Part shown: positions 21,815 through 32,126 of the stretch, piece after piece
How the letters are laid out: each line of letters begins with the position of its first letter
Position numbering within the stretch: position 1 is the first letter of the stretch
Assembly: GCF_002939185.1 (NCBI RefSeq)
Contig: NZ_POVL01000004.1
Location: forward strand, 84,650-148,649
Origin: Enterobacter sichuanensis
Lineage (GTDB): Bacteria > Pseudomonadota > Gammaproteobacteria > Enterobacterales > Enterobacteriaceae
DNA length: 64,000 nt
Reading direction: 5' to 3'
The notes under the pieces: model-generated
Seen by the model: the letters and a program-made list of their open reading frames with translations, nothing else
Told to the model about the DNA's origin: nothing
The model's database searches: none
Program-made: the position numbers and the translations under genes

Positions 21815-21891
21815 GCCGGGTGGCGGCTTCGCCTTACCCGGCCTACGTTATGAGCTGTTGTAGGTCGGGTAAGGCGTAACCGCCACCCGAC
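21815..21891. repeat. REP pair (BIME) downstream of thrC
   Basis: Two inverted REP units lie at 21815-21845 (GCCGGGTGGCGGCTTCGCCT onward) and 21860-21891. They begin 6 bp after the thrC stop codon, where they may stabilise the 3' end of thrABC mRNA. The rest of 21650-21814 is AT-rich upstream sequence of the DUF2502 gene. Confidence 0.85.
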
Positions 21892-21896
21892 AAAAA

Positions 21897-23183
21897 TCAC
21901 GCTCGAGCCATCATCAGCTTACGCAACGCGGCAAAATCCGCCGGCAGCTCATGGGACAGCAGCGGCAGGTCAGCACGCTCGGCCAGCTCTTTCGGCAGCG
22001 GCAGCGTTTCGCCGAGGATCGCTTCCACGCTCTCTTTGAACTTAGCCGGATGCGCGGTGCCCAGGAACAGGCCATATTCACCCGGATTCAGCTGGTCGCG
22101 CAGCGCACGGTAAGCAATCGCCGCGTGCGGTTCAGAAGTGTATCCAACCGCTTTTAACTCACGCATGGTGGATTTAGTGGTGTCATCCGTCACCGCCGCG
22201 TAGCCCAGGTCACCCAGACGCCAGATCTTACGGCGGAACAGCTCTTCCACGCGCGGCCAGTTGTTCGGCTGGGAAACATCCATCGCGTTGGAGAGCGTCG
22301 CCTGCGTCGCGTTTGGTGCCCATTTACCGTCTTTCAGGAAGCGCGGCACGGTATCGTTGGCATTGGTGGCGGCGATAAAGCGTTTCACCGGCAGCCCCAG
22401 GGATTTCGCCAGCAGACCTGCCGTCAAATCGCCGAAGTTACCGCTTGGCACAGAGATCACCAGCTGGTTGCGGGCTTCCTGCGGCAGTTGCGCCACCGCT
22501 TCGAAGTAGTAGCAGATCTGCGCCAGCAGACGGCTGATGTTGATGGAGTTGGCGGAGTTCAGACCCAGCGCCACCTTCAGCTCTTCGTCGTCGAAGGCCT
22601 GCTTGACCAGCGCCTGGCAGGCATCGAAGTCACCGTCGATCGCCACGGTTTTAATGTTGCCGCCGAGGGTACAGAACAGTTTTTCCTGCAGCGGACTGAT
22701 TTTGCCTTTCGGATAGAGGATCACCACGCGGACGTTTTTCAGGCCGTAGAAGGCATGGGCGACCGCCGCGCCGGTATCACCGGAAGTTGCCGTCAGGATG
22801 GTTACCGGTTTGTCGCCGCTGATGTGGGTCAGCATCTGCGCCATGAAGCGGCCGCCGAAGTCTTTAAACGCCAGGGTTGGGCCGTGGAACAGCTCCAGAC
22901 AACCCACGTCAGGCTCAACCTGCTGAACCGGTGCCGGGAACGCGAACGCCGTACGCACGCGTTCTTCCAGCAGTTCCTGCGGAATTTCGTCGCCGATAAA
23001 CGCCGACAGAATTTTGGTGCTGCGGGTGACAAAGTCCAGCTTCAGCAGTTCATCAATCTCGGTCAGCTGAAATTCCGGCAGGTCATGTGGGAAGAACAGC
23101 CCCTGATTTTTGCCCAGTCCCTGCGTTACAGCCTGCGCGAAGCTGACCTGCTCGTTATGATCTTTAAGATTGTAGAGTTTCAT
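21897..23183 (-). CDS. thrC: Threonine synthase
   Basis: ThrC is a PLP enzyme that converts O-phosphohomoserine to threonine, the last step of the pathway. It has 428 residues, equal to E. coli. The PLP-binding Lys107 is in LAFKDFGGR, and the phosphate-binding loop is present as SGDTGAA. It starts 3 bp after thrB and ends the operon. A REP pair replaces a classical terminator. Confidence 0.98.
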   Translation of the reverse strand: MKLYNLKDHNEQVSFAQAVTQGLGKNQGLFFPHDLPEFQLTEIDELLKLDFVTRSTKILSAFIGDEIPQELLEERVRTAFAFPAPVQQVEPDVGCLELFHGPTLAFKDFGGRFMAQMLTHISGDKPVTILTATSGDTGAAVAHAFYGLKNVRVVILYPKGKISPLQEKLFCTLGGNIKTVAIDGDFDACQALVKQAFDDEELKVALGLNSANSINISRLLAQICYYFEAVAQLPQEARNQLVISVPSGNFGDLTAGLLAKSLGLPVKRFIAATNANDTVPRFLKDGKWAPNATQATLSNAMDVSQPNNWPRVEELFRRKIWRLGDLGYAAVTDDTTKSTMRELKAVGYTSEPHAAIAYRALRDQLNPGEYGLFLGTAHPAKFKESVEAILGETLPLPKELAERADLPLLSHELPADFAALRKLMMARA

Positions 23184-23186
23184 TAA

Positions 23187-24116
23187 TTATCCCAGTACTC
23201 GTGCGCCAGCCGTGTCCAGACGGCAAATATGAACAAAGCCTTCCTGATTTTGCAGGTAGTGTTTAGAGAGCCAGTCCGCCACGCGCTGCGCAGTGTCTGG
23301 CTTATCGCATAAGGCAAACAGCGTCGGGCCGGAGCCGGAAATGCCGCATGCCTGCGCGCCAATATCCATTGATGCCTGTCGCGCCTCGTTAAAGCCAGGC
23401 AGCAGCCTGGTGCGATACGGCTCGGCAATAACGTCTTTCATCAGTTTTGCCGCCAGCTGTGGCTGACGGGTGTAGCAAGCGTGGATAAAGCCCGCCAGAT
23501 GACGTCCGTGGGCGATACAATCCTGACGTCGATACTGCGCGGGCAGGATCGCACGCGCTTCGGCCGTAGACACTTTGATGCCCGGATAGGCCAGCACCCA
23601 CAGCCACTCATCAAACCCTGGCACCTGCTGGCTAATGATGCCATTTTCTTCGATCATCAGCTGCATGCCGCCGAGGAAGCACGGTGCAACGTTGTCGTAG
23701 TGAATGCTGCCGGAGATACGGCCTTCCAGCTCGCCCATTAGCCCCAGCAGACGGCTATTGTTGAGGGGCTTACCGCAGTGCTCGTTCATCGCCACCAGGG
23801 CAGCCACCACGGAACAGGCGCTGGAGCCCAGCCCGGAGCCAATCGGCATACTTTTTTCCAGCGTCATGGCGACCGGCACGTTTTTACCGATCTCCTGACA
23901 GAAGCGCTCCCAGCACTGATAGACGATATTCTCGCGTGGCTCCGACGGCAGCTTGCTGGCAAAACGCCCTACGTTATTCAGGCTGAAGCTTTCTGCCGCT
24001 TCAACCGTCACCGTGTCGCCCAACAGCGAACCGTCTACCGGCGTAACCGCCGCACCCAGCACATCAAATCCGACGCTCATATTGGCGCTGGAAGCCGGGG
24101 CATAAACTTTGACCAT
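23187..24116 (-). CDS. thrB: Homoserine kinase
   Basis: ThrB phosphorylates homoserine. It is a GHMP-family kinase with the glycine-rich ATP loop [10 protein letters not shown] at 91-100. It has 309 residues against 310 in E. coli; the tail ends ARVLG. It begins 1 bp after thrA and ends 3 bp before thrC, so the three genes are translationally coupled. Confidence 0.98.
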   Translation of the reverse strand: MVKVYAPASSANMSVGFDVLGAAVTPVDGSLLGDTVTVEAAESFSLNNVGRFASKLPSEPRENIVYQCWERFCQEIGKNVPVAMTLEKSMPIGSGLGSSACSVVAALVAMNEHCGKPLNNSRLLGLMGELEGRISGSIHYDNVAPCFLGGMQLMIEENGIISQQVPGFDEWLWVLAYPGIKVSTAEARAILPAQYRRQDCIAHGRHLAGFIHACYTRQPQLAAKLMKDVIAEPYRTRLLPGFNEARQASMDIGAQACGISGSGPTLFALCDKPDTAQRVADWLSKHYLQNQEGFVHICRLDTAGARVLG

Positions 24117-24117
24117 G

Positions 24118-26580
24118 TTAAACTCCTAACTTCCATGACAGGGTACGCAGCAGATCGGCAAACACACCCGCCGCTGTAACATCGTTCCCTGCGCCATAGC
24201 CGCGAAGCACCAGCGGCAATGGCTGATAATAGTGGCTGTAAAACGCGAGGGCGTTTTCGCCGTTTTTGACTTTGTACAGCGGATCGTTGCCGTCAACTTC
24301 GGCAATCTTTACCCGGCACACGCCATCTTCTTCAATGTTGCCAACATAGCGCAATACCTTACCTTCATCACGGGCTTTCTCAACGCGGGCGGCAAAAACG
24401 TCGTCAAGCTGCGACAGCCTGGCCATAAAGGCGCCGACATCACCGCTGCTGTCAAATTCTGCCGGCAGTACCGGTTCAATCACGATATCAGAAAGCTCAA
24501 GCTCGCGGCCCGTTTCACGCGCAAGGATCAGCAGCTTGCGCGCCACGTCCATACCGGAAAGATCGTCGCGCGGATCCGGCTCGGTGTAGCCCAGCTCACG
24601 CGCGGCGCGGGTCGCTTCCGACAGGCTCATGCCTTCGTCCAGTTTGCCGAAGATAAACGACAGCGAGCCGGATAGAATACCGGAGAATCGCTGCAGCTCG
24701 TCACCCGCGTTCAGCAGGTTCTGCAGGTTCTCAATCACCGGCAGGCCTGCCCCGACGTTGGTGTCGTAGAGGAACTTGCGGCGCGACTTGCTCGCCGCCA
24801 GACGCAGCTGGTGGTAGTAATCCATCGACGAGGTGTTGGCCTTTTTGTTCGGCGTGACCACGTGGAAACCTTCACGCAGGAAGTCCGCGTACTGGTCGGC
24901 AACGGCCTGGTTTGACGTACAGTCAACAATCACCGGGTTAAGCAGGTGATACTCTTTTACCAGACGGATCAAGCGGCCCAAATTAAACGGCTCTTTTGCC
25001 TCCTTCATCTCGGCCTGCCAGTTTTCCAGATTCAGACCGTGAACGTTGGTCAGCAGCGCTTTTGAGTTGGCAATCCCGCAGACGCGCAGATCGATATGCT
25101 TCTTCTTCAGCCACGCCTGCTGACGCTTCACCTGCTCCAGCAGTGCACCGCCCACGCCTCCGACGCCGATCAGGAACAGCTCGATGACCTGATCGGTGTT
25201 GAACAGCATCTGATGAACCACGCGAACGCCGGTGGTGGCATCGTCGTTATCCACCACCACGGAAATAGAGCGCTCTGACGAGCCTTGGGCAATTGCCACG
25301 ATATTGATATTAGCCCGCGCCAGCGCGGCAAAGAATTTGGCAGAGATACCGCGCAGGGTGCGCATGCCGTCGCCCACCACGGAGATGATCGCCAGCCGCT
25401 CCTGAATCGCGAGCGGCTCCAGCAGCTCTTCTTTCAGCTCCAGATAGAACTCTTCCTCCAGCGCGCGGCGGGCGCGCAGGCAGTCGCCCTGCGGCACGCA
25501 GAAGCTGATGCTGTATTCGGAAGAGGACTGGGTGATCAGCACCACAGAGATACCGTTGCGGGACATGGCCGCAAACACGCGGGCGGCCATGCCGACCATC
25601 CCTTTCATCCCCGGACCGGAGACGCTGAACATCGCCATGTTGTTCAGGTTGGAGATACCTTTCACCGGCAGACCGTCTTCATCGGTGCTGGCGCCAATCA
25701 GCGTACCCGGCGCTTGCGGGTTACCGGTGTTTTTTATCAGGCAAGGGATCTGGAACTGGGCAATCGGGGAGATGGTACGCGGGTGAAGGACTTTAGCGCC
25801 GAAGTAGGAGAGCTCCATCGCCTCCTGGTACGACATCGACTTCAGCAACCTGGCGTCCGGTACCTGGCGCGGGTCGCAGGTGTACACACCGTCAACGTCA
25901 GTCCAGATTTCACAACAGTCCGCGCGTAAACAGGCGGCCAGTACGGCGGCGGAGTAGTCGGAGCCGTTACGGCCCAGCACCACCAGCTCGCCCTTCTCGT
26001 TCCCGGCGGTGAAACCAGCCATCAGGATCATATGGTCAGACGGAATTTTGCTGGCGGCGATACGGCGGGTTGATTCGGCAATATCAACGGTGGATTCGAG
26101 GTAGTGGCCCACCGCCAGCAGTTTTTCAACCGGATCGATCACGGTCACGTTGTGGCCTCGCGCTTCCAGCAGGCCGGCCATGATGGCAATCGACAGTTTT
26201 TCACCGCGGCAGATCAGCGCCGCGTTGATGCTGTCCGGGCACTGACCCAGCAGGCTAATACCGTGCAGCACGTGCTTAATTTGCGCGAATTCCTGCTCCA
26301 CAAAAGACTTAAGCTGTGCCAGCGGGAAGCCCGGTTGTGCCTCAGCCAGCCCCTGCAGCAGCTCAGCGAAGATCCGCTCGGCGTCGCTGATGTTCGGGAG
26401 TGCATCCTGGCCACCGATGGTCTTTTCAATCATTGCCACCAGATGGTTCGTGATTTTTGCCGGGGCAGAGAGCACGGTCGCAACCTGCCCCTGCCTGGCG
26501 TTGCTCTCCAGGATATCGGCAACACGCAGAAAACGTTCTGCATTTGCCACTGATGTACCGCCGAACTTCAACACTCGCAT
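24118..26580 (-). CDS. thrA: Bifunctional aspartokinase I / homoserine dehydrogenase I
   Basis: ThrA catalyses the first and third steps from aspartate to homoserine and is feedback-inhibited by threonine. It has 820 residues, as in E. coli. The N-terminal kinase starts [17 protein letters not shown] and contains [16 protein letters not shown]. Two ACT regulatory domains lie around 315-460 ([20 protein letters not shown]). The C-terminal dehydrogenase starts with the NAD(P) motif [13 protein letters not shown] near 467. It is preceded by thrL and the attenuator. Confidence 0.98.
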   Translation of the reverse strand: MRVLKFGGTSVANAERFLRVADILESNARQGQVATVLSAPAKITNHLVAMIEKTIGGQDALPNISDAERIFAELLQGLAEAQPGFPLAQLKSFVEQEFAQIKHVLHGISLLGQCPDSINAALICRGEKLSIAIMAGLLEARGHNVTVIDPVEKLLAVGHYLESTVDIAESTRRIAASKIPSDHMILMAGFTAGNEKGELVVLGRNGSDYSAAVLAACLRADCCEIWTDVDGVYTCDPRQVPDARLLKSMSYQEAMELSYFGAKVLHPRTISPIAQFQIPCLIKNTGNPQAPGTLIGASTDEDGLPVKGISNLNNMAMFSVSGPGMKGMVGMAARVFAAMSRNGISVVLITQSSSEYSISFCVPQGDCLRARRALEEEFYLELKEELLEPLAIQERLAIISVVGDGMRTLRGISAKFFAALARANINIVAIAQGSSERSISVVVDNDDATTGVRVVHQMLFNTDQVIELFLIGVGGVGGALLEQVKRQQAWLKKKHIDLRVCGIANSKALLTNVHGLNLENWQAEMKEAKEPFNLGRLIRLVKEYHLLNPVIVDCTSNQAVADQYADFLREGFHVVTPNKKANTSSMDYYHQLRLAASKSRRKFLYDTNVGAGLPVIENLQNLLNAGDELQRFSGILSGSLSFIFGKLDEGMSLSEATRAARELGYTEPDPRDDLSGMDVARKLLILARETGRELELSDIVIEPVLPAEFDSSGDVGAFMARLSQLDDVFAARVEKARDEGKVLRYVGNIEEDGVCRVKIAEVDGNDPLYKVKNGENALAFYSHYYQPLPLVLRGYGAGNDVTAAGVFADLLRTLSWKLGV

Positions 26581-26602
26581 GGTTCTACCTCGTTTCCTTT
26601 AG

Positions 26603-26642
26603 CCGAAAAAAAAGCCCGCACTGTTCAGGTGCGGGCTTTTTT
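26603..26642 (-). terminator. thr operon attenuator terminator
   Basis: AAAGCCCGCAC and GTGCGGGCTTT form a strong stem between thrL and thrA, followed on the minus strand by eight Ts. It is the transcription-attenuation terminator, 19 bp after the thrL stop codon. Confidence 0.93.
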
Positions 26643-26660
26643 CTGTTTTTCCTGTACGCG

Positions 26661-26729
26661 TCAGCCCGCATCGTTACCTGTGGTAATGATGATGGTTGTG
26701 GTAATGGTGGTGATGCTGATGCGTTTCAT
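26661..26729 (-). CDS. thrL: thr operon leader peptide
   Basis: This is a 22-codon leader starting MKRIS and ending GNDAG, ahead of the attenuator. The ribosome stalls in it when charged tRNA-Thr or tRNA-Ile is scarce, preventing terminator formation. It contains seven Thr and six Ile codons; the 21-residue E. coli leader has eight Thr and four Ile. The start ATG is at 26729 within the conserved leader sequence ACAACATCCATG. The region 26730-26940 upstream carries the operon promoter, whose hexamers I could not assign with confidence. Confidence 0.95.
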   Translation of the reverse strand: MKRISITTITTTIIITTGNDAG

Positions 26730-26940
26730 GGATGTTGTGTACTCTGTCATTATTATCTGTCTGTGCTGTATTCTTTTAGGGTTAAAGGATCGGGACCCTT
26801 AAGTCAATGGATTTTTAATTTGATCACATTTCAGAAGACTCTCACGTCCCGCTGCAGGCAGATTTATTTTCATCCGATTCCCCCAGATGCAACCCTTTGC
26901 AACAGACTTATCCGCCATAGTAAAAACTTATGGCAGCATT

Positions 26941-27627
26941 TTACTCGGCCAATTTTTTTTCAATATCGTGCAGCAAACGATGCAACATTGCGGTGTCCCG
27001 CTGCTCAAGACGCCCAAGACGTTGCTGCAGCCAGTCTGCCATTTTTCGATCGTCCGCCACCCCTAACCGGGATAACAGATGCTCAACGCGTGTGCGCAGC
27101 GCAGCCAGCTGGTTTTCATTTGCCCCTTCCGCCTGAGGCTGGGGAATTTGTATTAGGGAGGCTAATTGATAGCAGTAGACCATGACCGCCTGCCCTAAAT
27201 TCAGGGAGGGGTAATCGGCCACCATGGGTGCCCCCGTTAGCACGTCAGCGAGTTCCAGCTCTTCGTTTGTTAATCCGGCATCCTCACGACCAAATACCAG
27301 CGCCGCTCTCTCCAGCCACTGGCTTTTCTCACTCAGCATCGGCACCAGCTCCGCGGGCGTAGCGTAATAGTGGAACTTCGCCCGGCTGCGCGCCGTGGTG
27401 GCAACGGTAAAGGAGATGTCGTGCAACGCCGCGGCAAGCGTGTCGTAAGTGGTTATATTATCGAGAATATCGCCTGAACCATGTGCCACCCAACGTGCCG
27501 CAGGCTCCAGATGGGCGGTGCTGTCCACAATACGTAAATCGGTAAAACCCATGGTCTTCATGGCGCGCGCGGCAGCACCAATATTTTCTGCTCTGGCTGG
27601 GGCGACCAGTACAATCGACAGATGCAT
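26941..27627 (-). CDS. yjtD: SPOUT-family RNA methyltransferase YjtD
   Basis: YjtD (LasT) is a TrmJ/SpoU-like RNA 2'-O-methyltransferase. It has 228 residues with the three family motifs: NIGAAARAMKTMGF at 15-28, the FGREDAGLTNEE stretch in the middle and PSLNLGQAVMVYCYQL near 137-152, which form the knotted SAM site. The RNA target is not established for E. coli YjtD. It is divergent from arcA, with yjjY between. Confidence 0.93.
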   Translation of the reverse strand: MHLSIVLVAPARAENIGAAARAMKTMGFTDLRIVDSTAHLEPAARWVAHGSGDILDNITTYDTLAAALHDISFTVATTARSRAKFHYYATPAELVPMLSEKSQWLERAALVFGREDAGLTNEELELADVLTGAPMVADYPSLNLGQAVMVYCYQLASLIQIPQPQAEGANENQLAALRTRVEHLLSRLGVADDRKMADWLQQRLGRLEQRDTAMLHRLLHDIEKKLAE

Positions 27628-27971
27628 TTATGCTCTCTTTTTAATCGGTTAGCGGGTAGAAATGTGATGCGCTTCAACATATTACGCAGCGCGAATTTAC
27701 AAAATTGCAACACAAATCACCGAAATAGCGTTTCATAACAAATTAAAAACGCTAAACTATTCCTTGTCTGAACAATCAGTTAGAATGTTAACAGAACACT
27801 ATTATCCCTATGTTTTATAATGATAATAGCGGTATGAATACCCTATTCTCATTGGATTCGCTTCGTTTATAAATCAATGACCGCAACTAGTTGGTTTATT
27901 GAAAAATTGTGACAAAGGCTAGCATTCCGCTACGATGATTTCATCAAACTGTTAACGTGCTACAATTGAAC

Positions 27972-27985
27972 TTGATATATGTCAA
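27972..27985. promoter_or_regulatory. FNR/CRP-type box upstream of arcA
   Basis: TTGATATATGTCAA is a near-perfect FNR site (consensus TTGAT-N4-ATCAA) about 280 bp upstream of arcA. E. coli arcA is known to be activated anaerobically by FNR from this leader region. The rest of 27628-28026 is AT-rich promoter sequence without another supported gene. Confidence 0.7.
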
Positions 27986-28026
27986 CGAAGCGTAGTTTTA
28001 TTGGGTGTCTGGTGTCACTTAGCCTG

Positions 28027-28167
28027 TTATGTTGCTGTTAAAATGGTTAGGATGACAGCCGTTTTTGACACTGTCGGGTCCAAAGGGAAAGTACCCAAGA
28101 CCAAGCTAATGATGTTGTTGACGTTGATGGAAAGTGCATCAAGAACGCAATTACGTACTTTAGTCAC
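28027..28167 (-). CDS. yjjY: Small protein YjjY, antisense to the arcA leader
   Basis: This is a 46-codon ORF with a GTG start at 28167, beginning MTKVRNCVLDALSI and ending AVILTILTAT. It corresponds almost residue for residue to E. coli YjjY as I recall it. It runs opposite to arcA inside the arcA upstream region. I see no good ribosome site (upstream is CGGCTTAAC), so its conservation may reflect constraint on the arcA leader rather than a protein. No function is known. Confidence 0.6.
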   Translation of the reverse strand: MTKVRNCVLDALSINVNNIISLVLGTFPLDPTVSKTAVILTILTAT

Positions 28168-28262
28168 GTTAAGCCGATCATGTTAATTTGCGACATGCAT
28201 CAGGCAGGTCAGGGACTTTTGTACTTCCTGTTTCGATTTAGTTGGCAATTTAGGTAGCAAAC

Positions 28263-28979
28263 ATGCAGACCCCGCACATTCTTATCGTTGAAGACGAGTT
28301 GGTAACACGCAACACGTTGAAGAGCATTTTCGAAGCAGAAGGCTACGATGTCTTTGAAGCGACCGATGGCGCAGAGATGCATCAGATCCTTTCTGAAAAT
28401 GATATCAACCTGGTGATCATGGACATTAACCTGCCGGGCAAAAACGGTCTTCTTCTGGCGCGCGAACTGCGTGAGCAGGCGAACGTCGCGTTGATGTTCC
28501 TGACGGGCCGTGACAACGAAGTTGATAAAATTCTTGGCCTGGAAATCGGTGCGGATGACTACATCACCAAACCGTTTAATCCTCGCGAGTTAACCATTCG
28601 TGCACGCAACCTGCTGTCCCGCACCATGAATCTGGGTACGGTCAGCGAAGAGCGTCGTAGCGTTGATAGCTACAAATTCAACGGCTGGGAACTTGATATC
28701 AATAGCCGTTCGCTGATTAGCCCGAACGGTGAGCAGTATAAACTGCCGCGCAGTGAATTCCGCGCGATGCTGCACTTCTGCGAAAACCCGGGCAAAATTC
28801 AGTCCCGTGCAGAACTGCTGAAGAAAATGACCGGCCGTGAGCTGAAACCGCACGACCGTACCGTAGACGTGACCATCCGTCGTATTCGTAAACATTTCGA
28901 ATCTACGCCTGATACGCCGGAAATCATCGCCACGATCCACGGCGAAGGGTATCGTTTCTGTGGTGACCTGCAGGAGTAA
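28263..28979 (+). CDS. arcA: Two-component response regulator ArcA
   Basis: ArcA is the OmpR-family regulator that, phosphorylated by ArcB under oxygen limitation, represses aerobic respiration genes and activates fermentative ones. It has 238 residues. The receiver domain (1-120) carries the phospho-acceptor Asp54 in [10 protein letters not shown], acidic residues at 10-11 (VEDE) and the conserved Lys in ITKPFNP. The C-terminal winged helix spans about 135-235. It has a long 5' region with an FNR-like box and its own terminator. Confidence 0.99.
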   Translation: MQTPHILIVEDELVTRNTLKSIFEAEGYDVFEATDGAEMHQILSENDINLVIMDINLPGKNGLLLARELREQANVALMFLTGRDNEVDKILGLEIGADDYITKPFNPRELTIRARNLLSRTMNLGTVSEERRSVDSYKFNGWELDINSRSLISPNGEQYKLPRSEFRAMLHFCENPGKIQSRAELLKKMTGRELKPHDRTVDVTIRRIRKHFESTPDTPEIIATIHGEGYRFCGDLQE

Positions 28980-28997
28980 TCCCGCAGTTAACGCATG

Positions 28998-29027
28998 AAA
29001 AAACGGCGCATTAGCGCCGTTTTTTTT
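28998..29027. terminator. Terminator between arcA and creA
   Basis: ACGGCGC and GCGCCGT form a stem with an A run before it and an eight-T run after it, so it works for arcA on the plus strand and, with the A run, for creA on the minus strand. Confidence 0.88.
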
Positions 29028-29499
29028 ATTCCCGCCACGGCATAATCGGTACCGCGCTGATGGCGTTTTTCGGTGATCCCTCCACCACTTTGTCAGAATA
29101 GGCCAGGTAAGCCAGCGTATTGCGTTTCGCATCGTAGAAGCGCACAACCTGCAGCTTTTTAAACACCAGCGAGGTCCGTTTCTGGAACACCACGTCGCCC
29201 TGCGCTTTGCCGTTTTTAATTTTATCGCTCAGTTCAACCGGACCTACCTGCTGACAGGAGATCGCCGCGTCGGAGGTATCTTCCGCCAGCCCCAGACCGC
29301 CCTTAATCCCGCCCGTTTTCGCACGGCTGACATAGCAGGTGACGTTTTTCACGTCCGGATCGTCAAACGCCTCCACCACAATTTTGTGGTCCGGGCCAAA
29401 CATTTTAAACACGGTATCGACGGAGCCAATCTGTTCAGCCTGCGCGGCGCGCCCGACCATCAGCATCAATGCGGTGAAGATCAAAGTCTTGTATTTCAT
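29026..29499 (-). CDS. creA: Periplasmic protein CreA
   Basis: CreA is a small exported protein of unknown function, 157 residues as in E. coli. The signal peptide is at 1-21 ([16 protein letters not shown]), and the mature domain has two conserved Cys (VTCYVSR, ISCQQVG), plausibly a disulfide. In E. coli it leads creABCD, but here arcA follows directly: creB, creC and creD are absent. It is divergent from rob across 211 bp. Confidence 0.93.
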   Translation of the reverse strand: MKYKTLIFTALMLMVGRAAQAEQIGSVDTVFKMFGPDHKIVVEAFDDPDVKNVTCYVSRAKTGGIKGGLGLAEDTSDAAISCQQVGPVELSDKIKNGKAQGDVVFQKRTSLVFKKLQVVRFYDAKRNTLAYLAYSDKVVEGSPKNAISAVPIMPWRE

Positions 29500-29710
29500 A
29501 TTGTTACCATTCTTAAAAATTACGCTGAGCGATTATTCAACACTTTAGACAAAAATGTAGCAAGATCACAGGATTAGAATATATTTGCCCATAATGTGCG
29601 CCAAAAAGCATGAATGCGCAAAAAAAACACTGAATGCTAAAACATCAAAAAATGCTATTATCCGCTAACCTGTTATCAGGCACCTGCTGTTTTAAGGATG
29701 AGGATAGTAT

Positions 29711-30580
29711 ATGGATCAGGCTGGAATTATTCGCGACCTGCTCACCTGGCTGGAAGGTCACCTCGACCAGCCTTTGTCACTGGACAATGTGGCGGCTAAA
29801 GCAGGCTATTCCAAGTGGCATCTGCAAAGGATGTTCAAGGATGTCACCGGTCATGCTATCGGGGCCTATATACGCGCACGTCGTCTGTCAAAATCTGCTG
29901 TGGCATTGCGCCTGACCGCGCGCCCGATCCTGGATATTGCTCTGCAGTATCGTTTCGATTCGCAGCAGACCTTCACCCGCGCCTTTAAAAAACAGTTCTC
30001 GTTGACGCCAGCGCTTTATCGTCGCTCGCCTGACTGGAGCTCGTTTGGTATGCGTCCGCCGCTGCGTCTGGGCGAGTTCGCGATGCCGAAATATGAAATC
30101 GTCACGCTGCCTGAAACCCATCTGATCGGGACAACGCAGAGTTACTCGTGCTCCCTTGAGCAGATTTCTGAGTTCCGTCATCAGATGCGCGTCCAGTTCT
30201 GGCGCGACTTCCTGAGCCACGCGCCGGCGATCCCGCCGATTCTGTATGGCCTCAACGAAACGCACCCAAGCCAGGAAAAGGATGACGAGCAGGAGGTGTT
30301 CTACACCACCGCGCTGACGCCAGACATGGCCAATGGCTACATTCAGGGTTCAAAGCCTGTGGTGCTGGAAGGTGGCGAGTACGTGATGTTCGCCTATGAA
30401 GGACTGGGAACGGGTGTTCAGGAGTTCATCCTGACCGTTTACGGGACCTGCATGCCAATGCTGAATCTGAATCGCCGTAAAGGTCAGGACATTGAGCGCT
30501 ACTACCCGGCGCAGGACGCTAAACCGGAAGAAGGCCCAATCAATCTGCGTATGGAATTCCTGATTCCGATACGTCGTTAA
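29711..30580 (+). CDS. rob: AraC-family transcriptional activator Rob
   Basis: Rob activates the mar/sox/rob regulon (efflux, superoxide and solvent resistance). It has 289 residues. The N-terminal AraC double helix-turn-helix domain is at about 8-106 (SLDNVAAKAGYSKWHLQRMF, IARRLSKSA-type helix), and a GyrI-like C-terminal domain responds to bile salts and fatty acids in E. coli. Its TAA overlaps the convergent gpmB stop codon within TTAA. Confidence 0.97.
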   Translation: MDQAGIIRDLLTWLEGHLDQPLSLDNVAAKAGYSKWHLQRMFKDVTGHAIGAYIRARRLSKSAVALRLTARPILDIALQYRFDSQQTFTRAFKKQFSLTPALYRRSPDWSSFGMRPPLRLGEFAMPKYEIVTLPETHLIGTTQSYSCSLEQISEFRHQMRVQFWRDFLSHAPAIPPILYGLNETHPSQEKDDEQEVFYTTALTPDMANGYIQGSKPVVLEGGEYVMFAYEGLGTGVQEFILTVYGTCMPMLNLNRRKGQDIERYYPAQDAKPEEGPINLRMEFLIPIRR

Positions 30581-31224
30581 CGCTGCAGTTCATCGAGCGC
30601 AGGGGCATCAAGATGTGAAATGTCCCCTGCCATCTCCACCACCCAACCCGACGCCAGCCATGCGCTTTCCTGATAATCAATTCGGGAAATGGAGCAGTTT
30701 CGCAGACGCAAACGGCGCTCAGCATAAGCGGGTAATCCGAGGATCGTGCTCACCAGGCAACCCAACGCAATCCCGTGACTCACCAGCAGCGGACGGCTTC
30801 CCGCCGGCAGCTTCAGGCATTCCGCCAGTGCGGCATGCATACGTACGCTGAGCTCCTGCATGGATTCACCTTCAGGGATACGGCCATCTTCGGTACCGTT
30901 CACCAGTGTGCGACGCCAGCCCTCTTCCGTTTCGGTCAGCGTATCGATATGACGCTTTTCCAGCACGCCCATATCCAGCTCGCGCAGACGCGGCTCAAGC
31001 ATAACATCACAGCCGCAGGCGTCCGCGATGATGCGCGCCGTCTGCTGTGTGCGACCTAAGTCGCTGGTGATGACGTGGGTAATGCCCAGCGTTCTGGCAC
31101 GCTCTGCCACCTGCCACGCTTGCTGCACACCCTTCTCAGTGAGAGGACTGTCTGACTGGCCTTGAATACGTCGCTCGGCGTTCCACTGCGTTTCACCGTG
31201 GCGAACAAGGTATACCTGTAACAT
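30577..31224 (-). CDS. gpmB: Histidine phosphatase family protein GpmB (YtjC)
   Basis: This is a 215-residue phosphoglycerate-mutase-like histidine phosphatase. The catalytic RHG motif is at 8-10 ([11 protein letters not shown]), and the second His appears in [10 protein letters not shown]. Despite the name, mutase activity of the E. coli protein is doubtful and a phosphatase role is more likely. It is convergent with rob (4-bp overlap) and divergent from yjjX across 49 bp. Confidence 0.94.
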   Translation of the reverse strand: MLQVYLVRHGETQWNAERRIQGQSDSPLTEKGVQQAWQVAERARTLGITHVITSDLGRTQQTARIIADACGCDVMLEPRLRELDMGVLEKRHIDTLTETEEGWRRTLVNGTEDGRIPEGESMQELSVRMHAALAECLKLPAGSRPLLVSHGIALGCLVSTILGLPAYAERRLRLRNCSISRIDYQESAWLASGWVVEMAGDISHLDAPALDELQR

Positions 31225-31273
31225 GCTTTTTTTCCGTTATACTGCGATGAGTTTTTTTGAATCGAGCTTAATT

Positions 31274-31789
31274 ATGCACCATGTTGTCTCTGCTACCACT
31301 AATCCTGCCAAAATTCAGGCAATTCTAAGGGCATTTGAAGAGATCTTCGGCGCAGGATCCTGCCATATTGAAGCCATCGGCGTCGAGAGTGGCGTTCCTG
31401 AACAGCCGTTTGGCAGCGAGGAAACGCGCGCTGGCGCACGAAATCGCGTGGCAAATGCCAGAGCGGCAGCACCGGACGCTGACTTTTGGGTCGCCATTGA
31501 AGCCGGTATCGATGAAGGCGCAACGTTTAGTTGGGTGGTGATTGAAAGCCGTGAACAGCGCGGTGAAGCGCGTTCGGCCACCCTGCCGCTGCCGACGATC
31601 ATTCTGGAAAAAGTGCGTGCGGGTGAAGCGCTCGGGCCGGTGATGTCGCAGTACACCGGCATTGACGAAATTGGCCGTAAAGAAGGGGCGATTGGCGTCT
31701 TTACCGCCGGCGCGCTGACGCGTTCAGGCGTTTACCACCAGGCGGTGATCCTGGCGTTAAGCCCGTTCCATAACGCGATTTATCGTTAA
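31274..31789 (+). CDS. yjjX: Inosine/xanthosine triphosphatase
   Basis: YjjX is a non-canonical NTPase that hydrolyses ITP and XTP, cleaning damaged purine nucleotides from the pool. I use the Met beginning [15 protein letters not shown], giving 171 residues (170 in E. coli). An earlier start at 31223 would overlap the gpmB 5' end and add 17 non-family residues. The substrate region [18 protein letters not shown] is intact. Its stop overlaps the trpR stop codon within TTAA. Confidence 0.95.
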   Translation: MHHVVSATTNPAKIQAILRAFEEIFGAGSCHIEAIGVESGVPEQPFGSEETRAGARNRVANARAAAPDADFWVAIEAGIDEGATFSWVVIESREQRGEARSATLPLPTIILEKVRAGEALGPVMSQYTGIDEIGRKEGAIGVFTAGALTRSGVYHQAVILALSPFHNAIYR

Positions 31790-32112
31790 GCATTTTTCAA
31801 CAACACCGCTTCCAGCCACTGGCGCAGCTCTACCGGGGCCGACTTCAGGCTGTTCGAGCCGCGGGTAATCGTTGCGATGCCCGCGCCCAGTTCATTTTTG
31901 AGCTCGCGCTGGCTCATCTCACCGCGCAACAACTCTTCAATGATCCGCACGCGCGTGCCCAGCGCCTCGCGCTCGTCCGGCGTGAGCATCAGCTGCATCA
32001 GGGGTAGATGCAGATCCTGATCGTATGACTGGCGAAGCAACTCCACAAAACGAAGCCACTCCTGGTGACGTTGTTCGGCCATTGCCGAGGAATACGGGGA
32101 ATGCGGGGTCAT
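31786..32112 (-). CDS. trpR: Trp operon repressor
   Basis: TrpR is the tryptophan-dependent repressor of trp, aroH, mtr, aroL and its own gene. It has 108 residues, as in E. coli, starting at [11 protein letters not shown]; the upstream start at 32193 is rejected because it crosses the operator. The helix-turn-helix ([20 protein letters not shown]) occupies about 67-86. It lies 55 bp downstream of slt, with its operator between the two. Confidence 0.97.
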   Translation of the reverse strand: MTPHSPYSSAMAEQRHQEWLRFVELLRQSYDQDLHLPLMQLMLTPDEREALGTRVRIIEELLRGEMSQRELKNELGAGIATITRGSNSLKSAPVELRQWLEAVLLKNA

Positions 32113-32126
32113 GTTATGCTGCCTCT

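Noticed and set aside
28001..28186. 61-codon plus-strand ORF upstream of arcA
   Set aside because: It is the complement of the conserved yjjY frame and has no relative I recognise; yjjY on the other strand is the better call.
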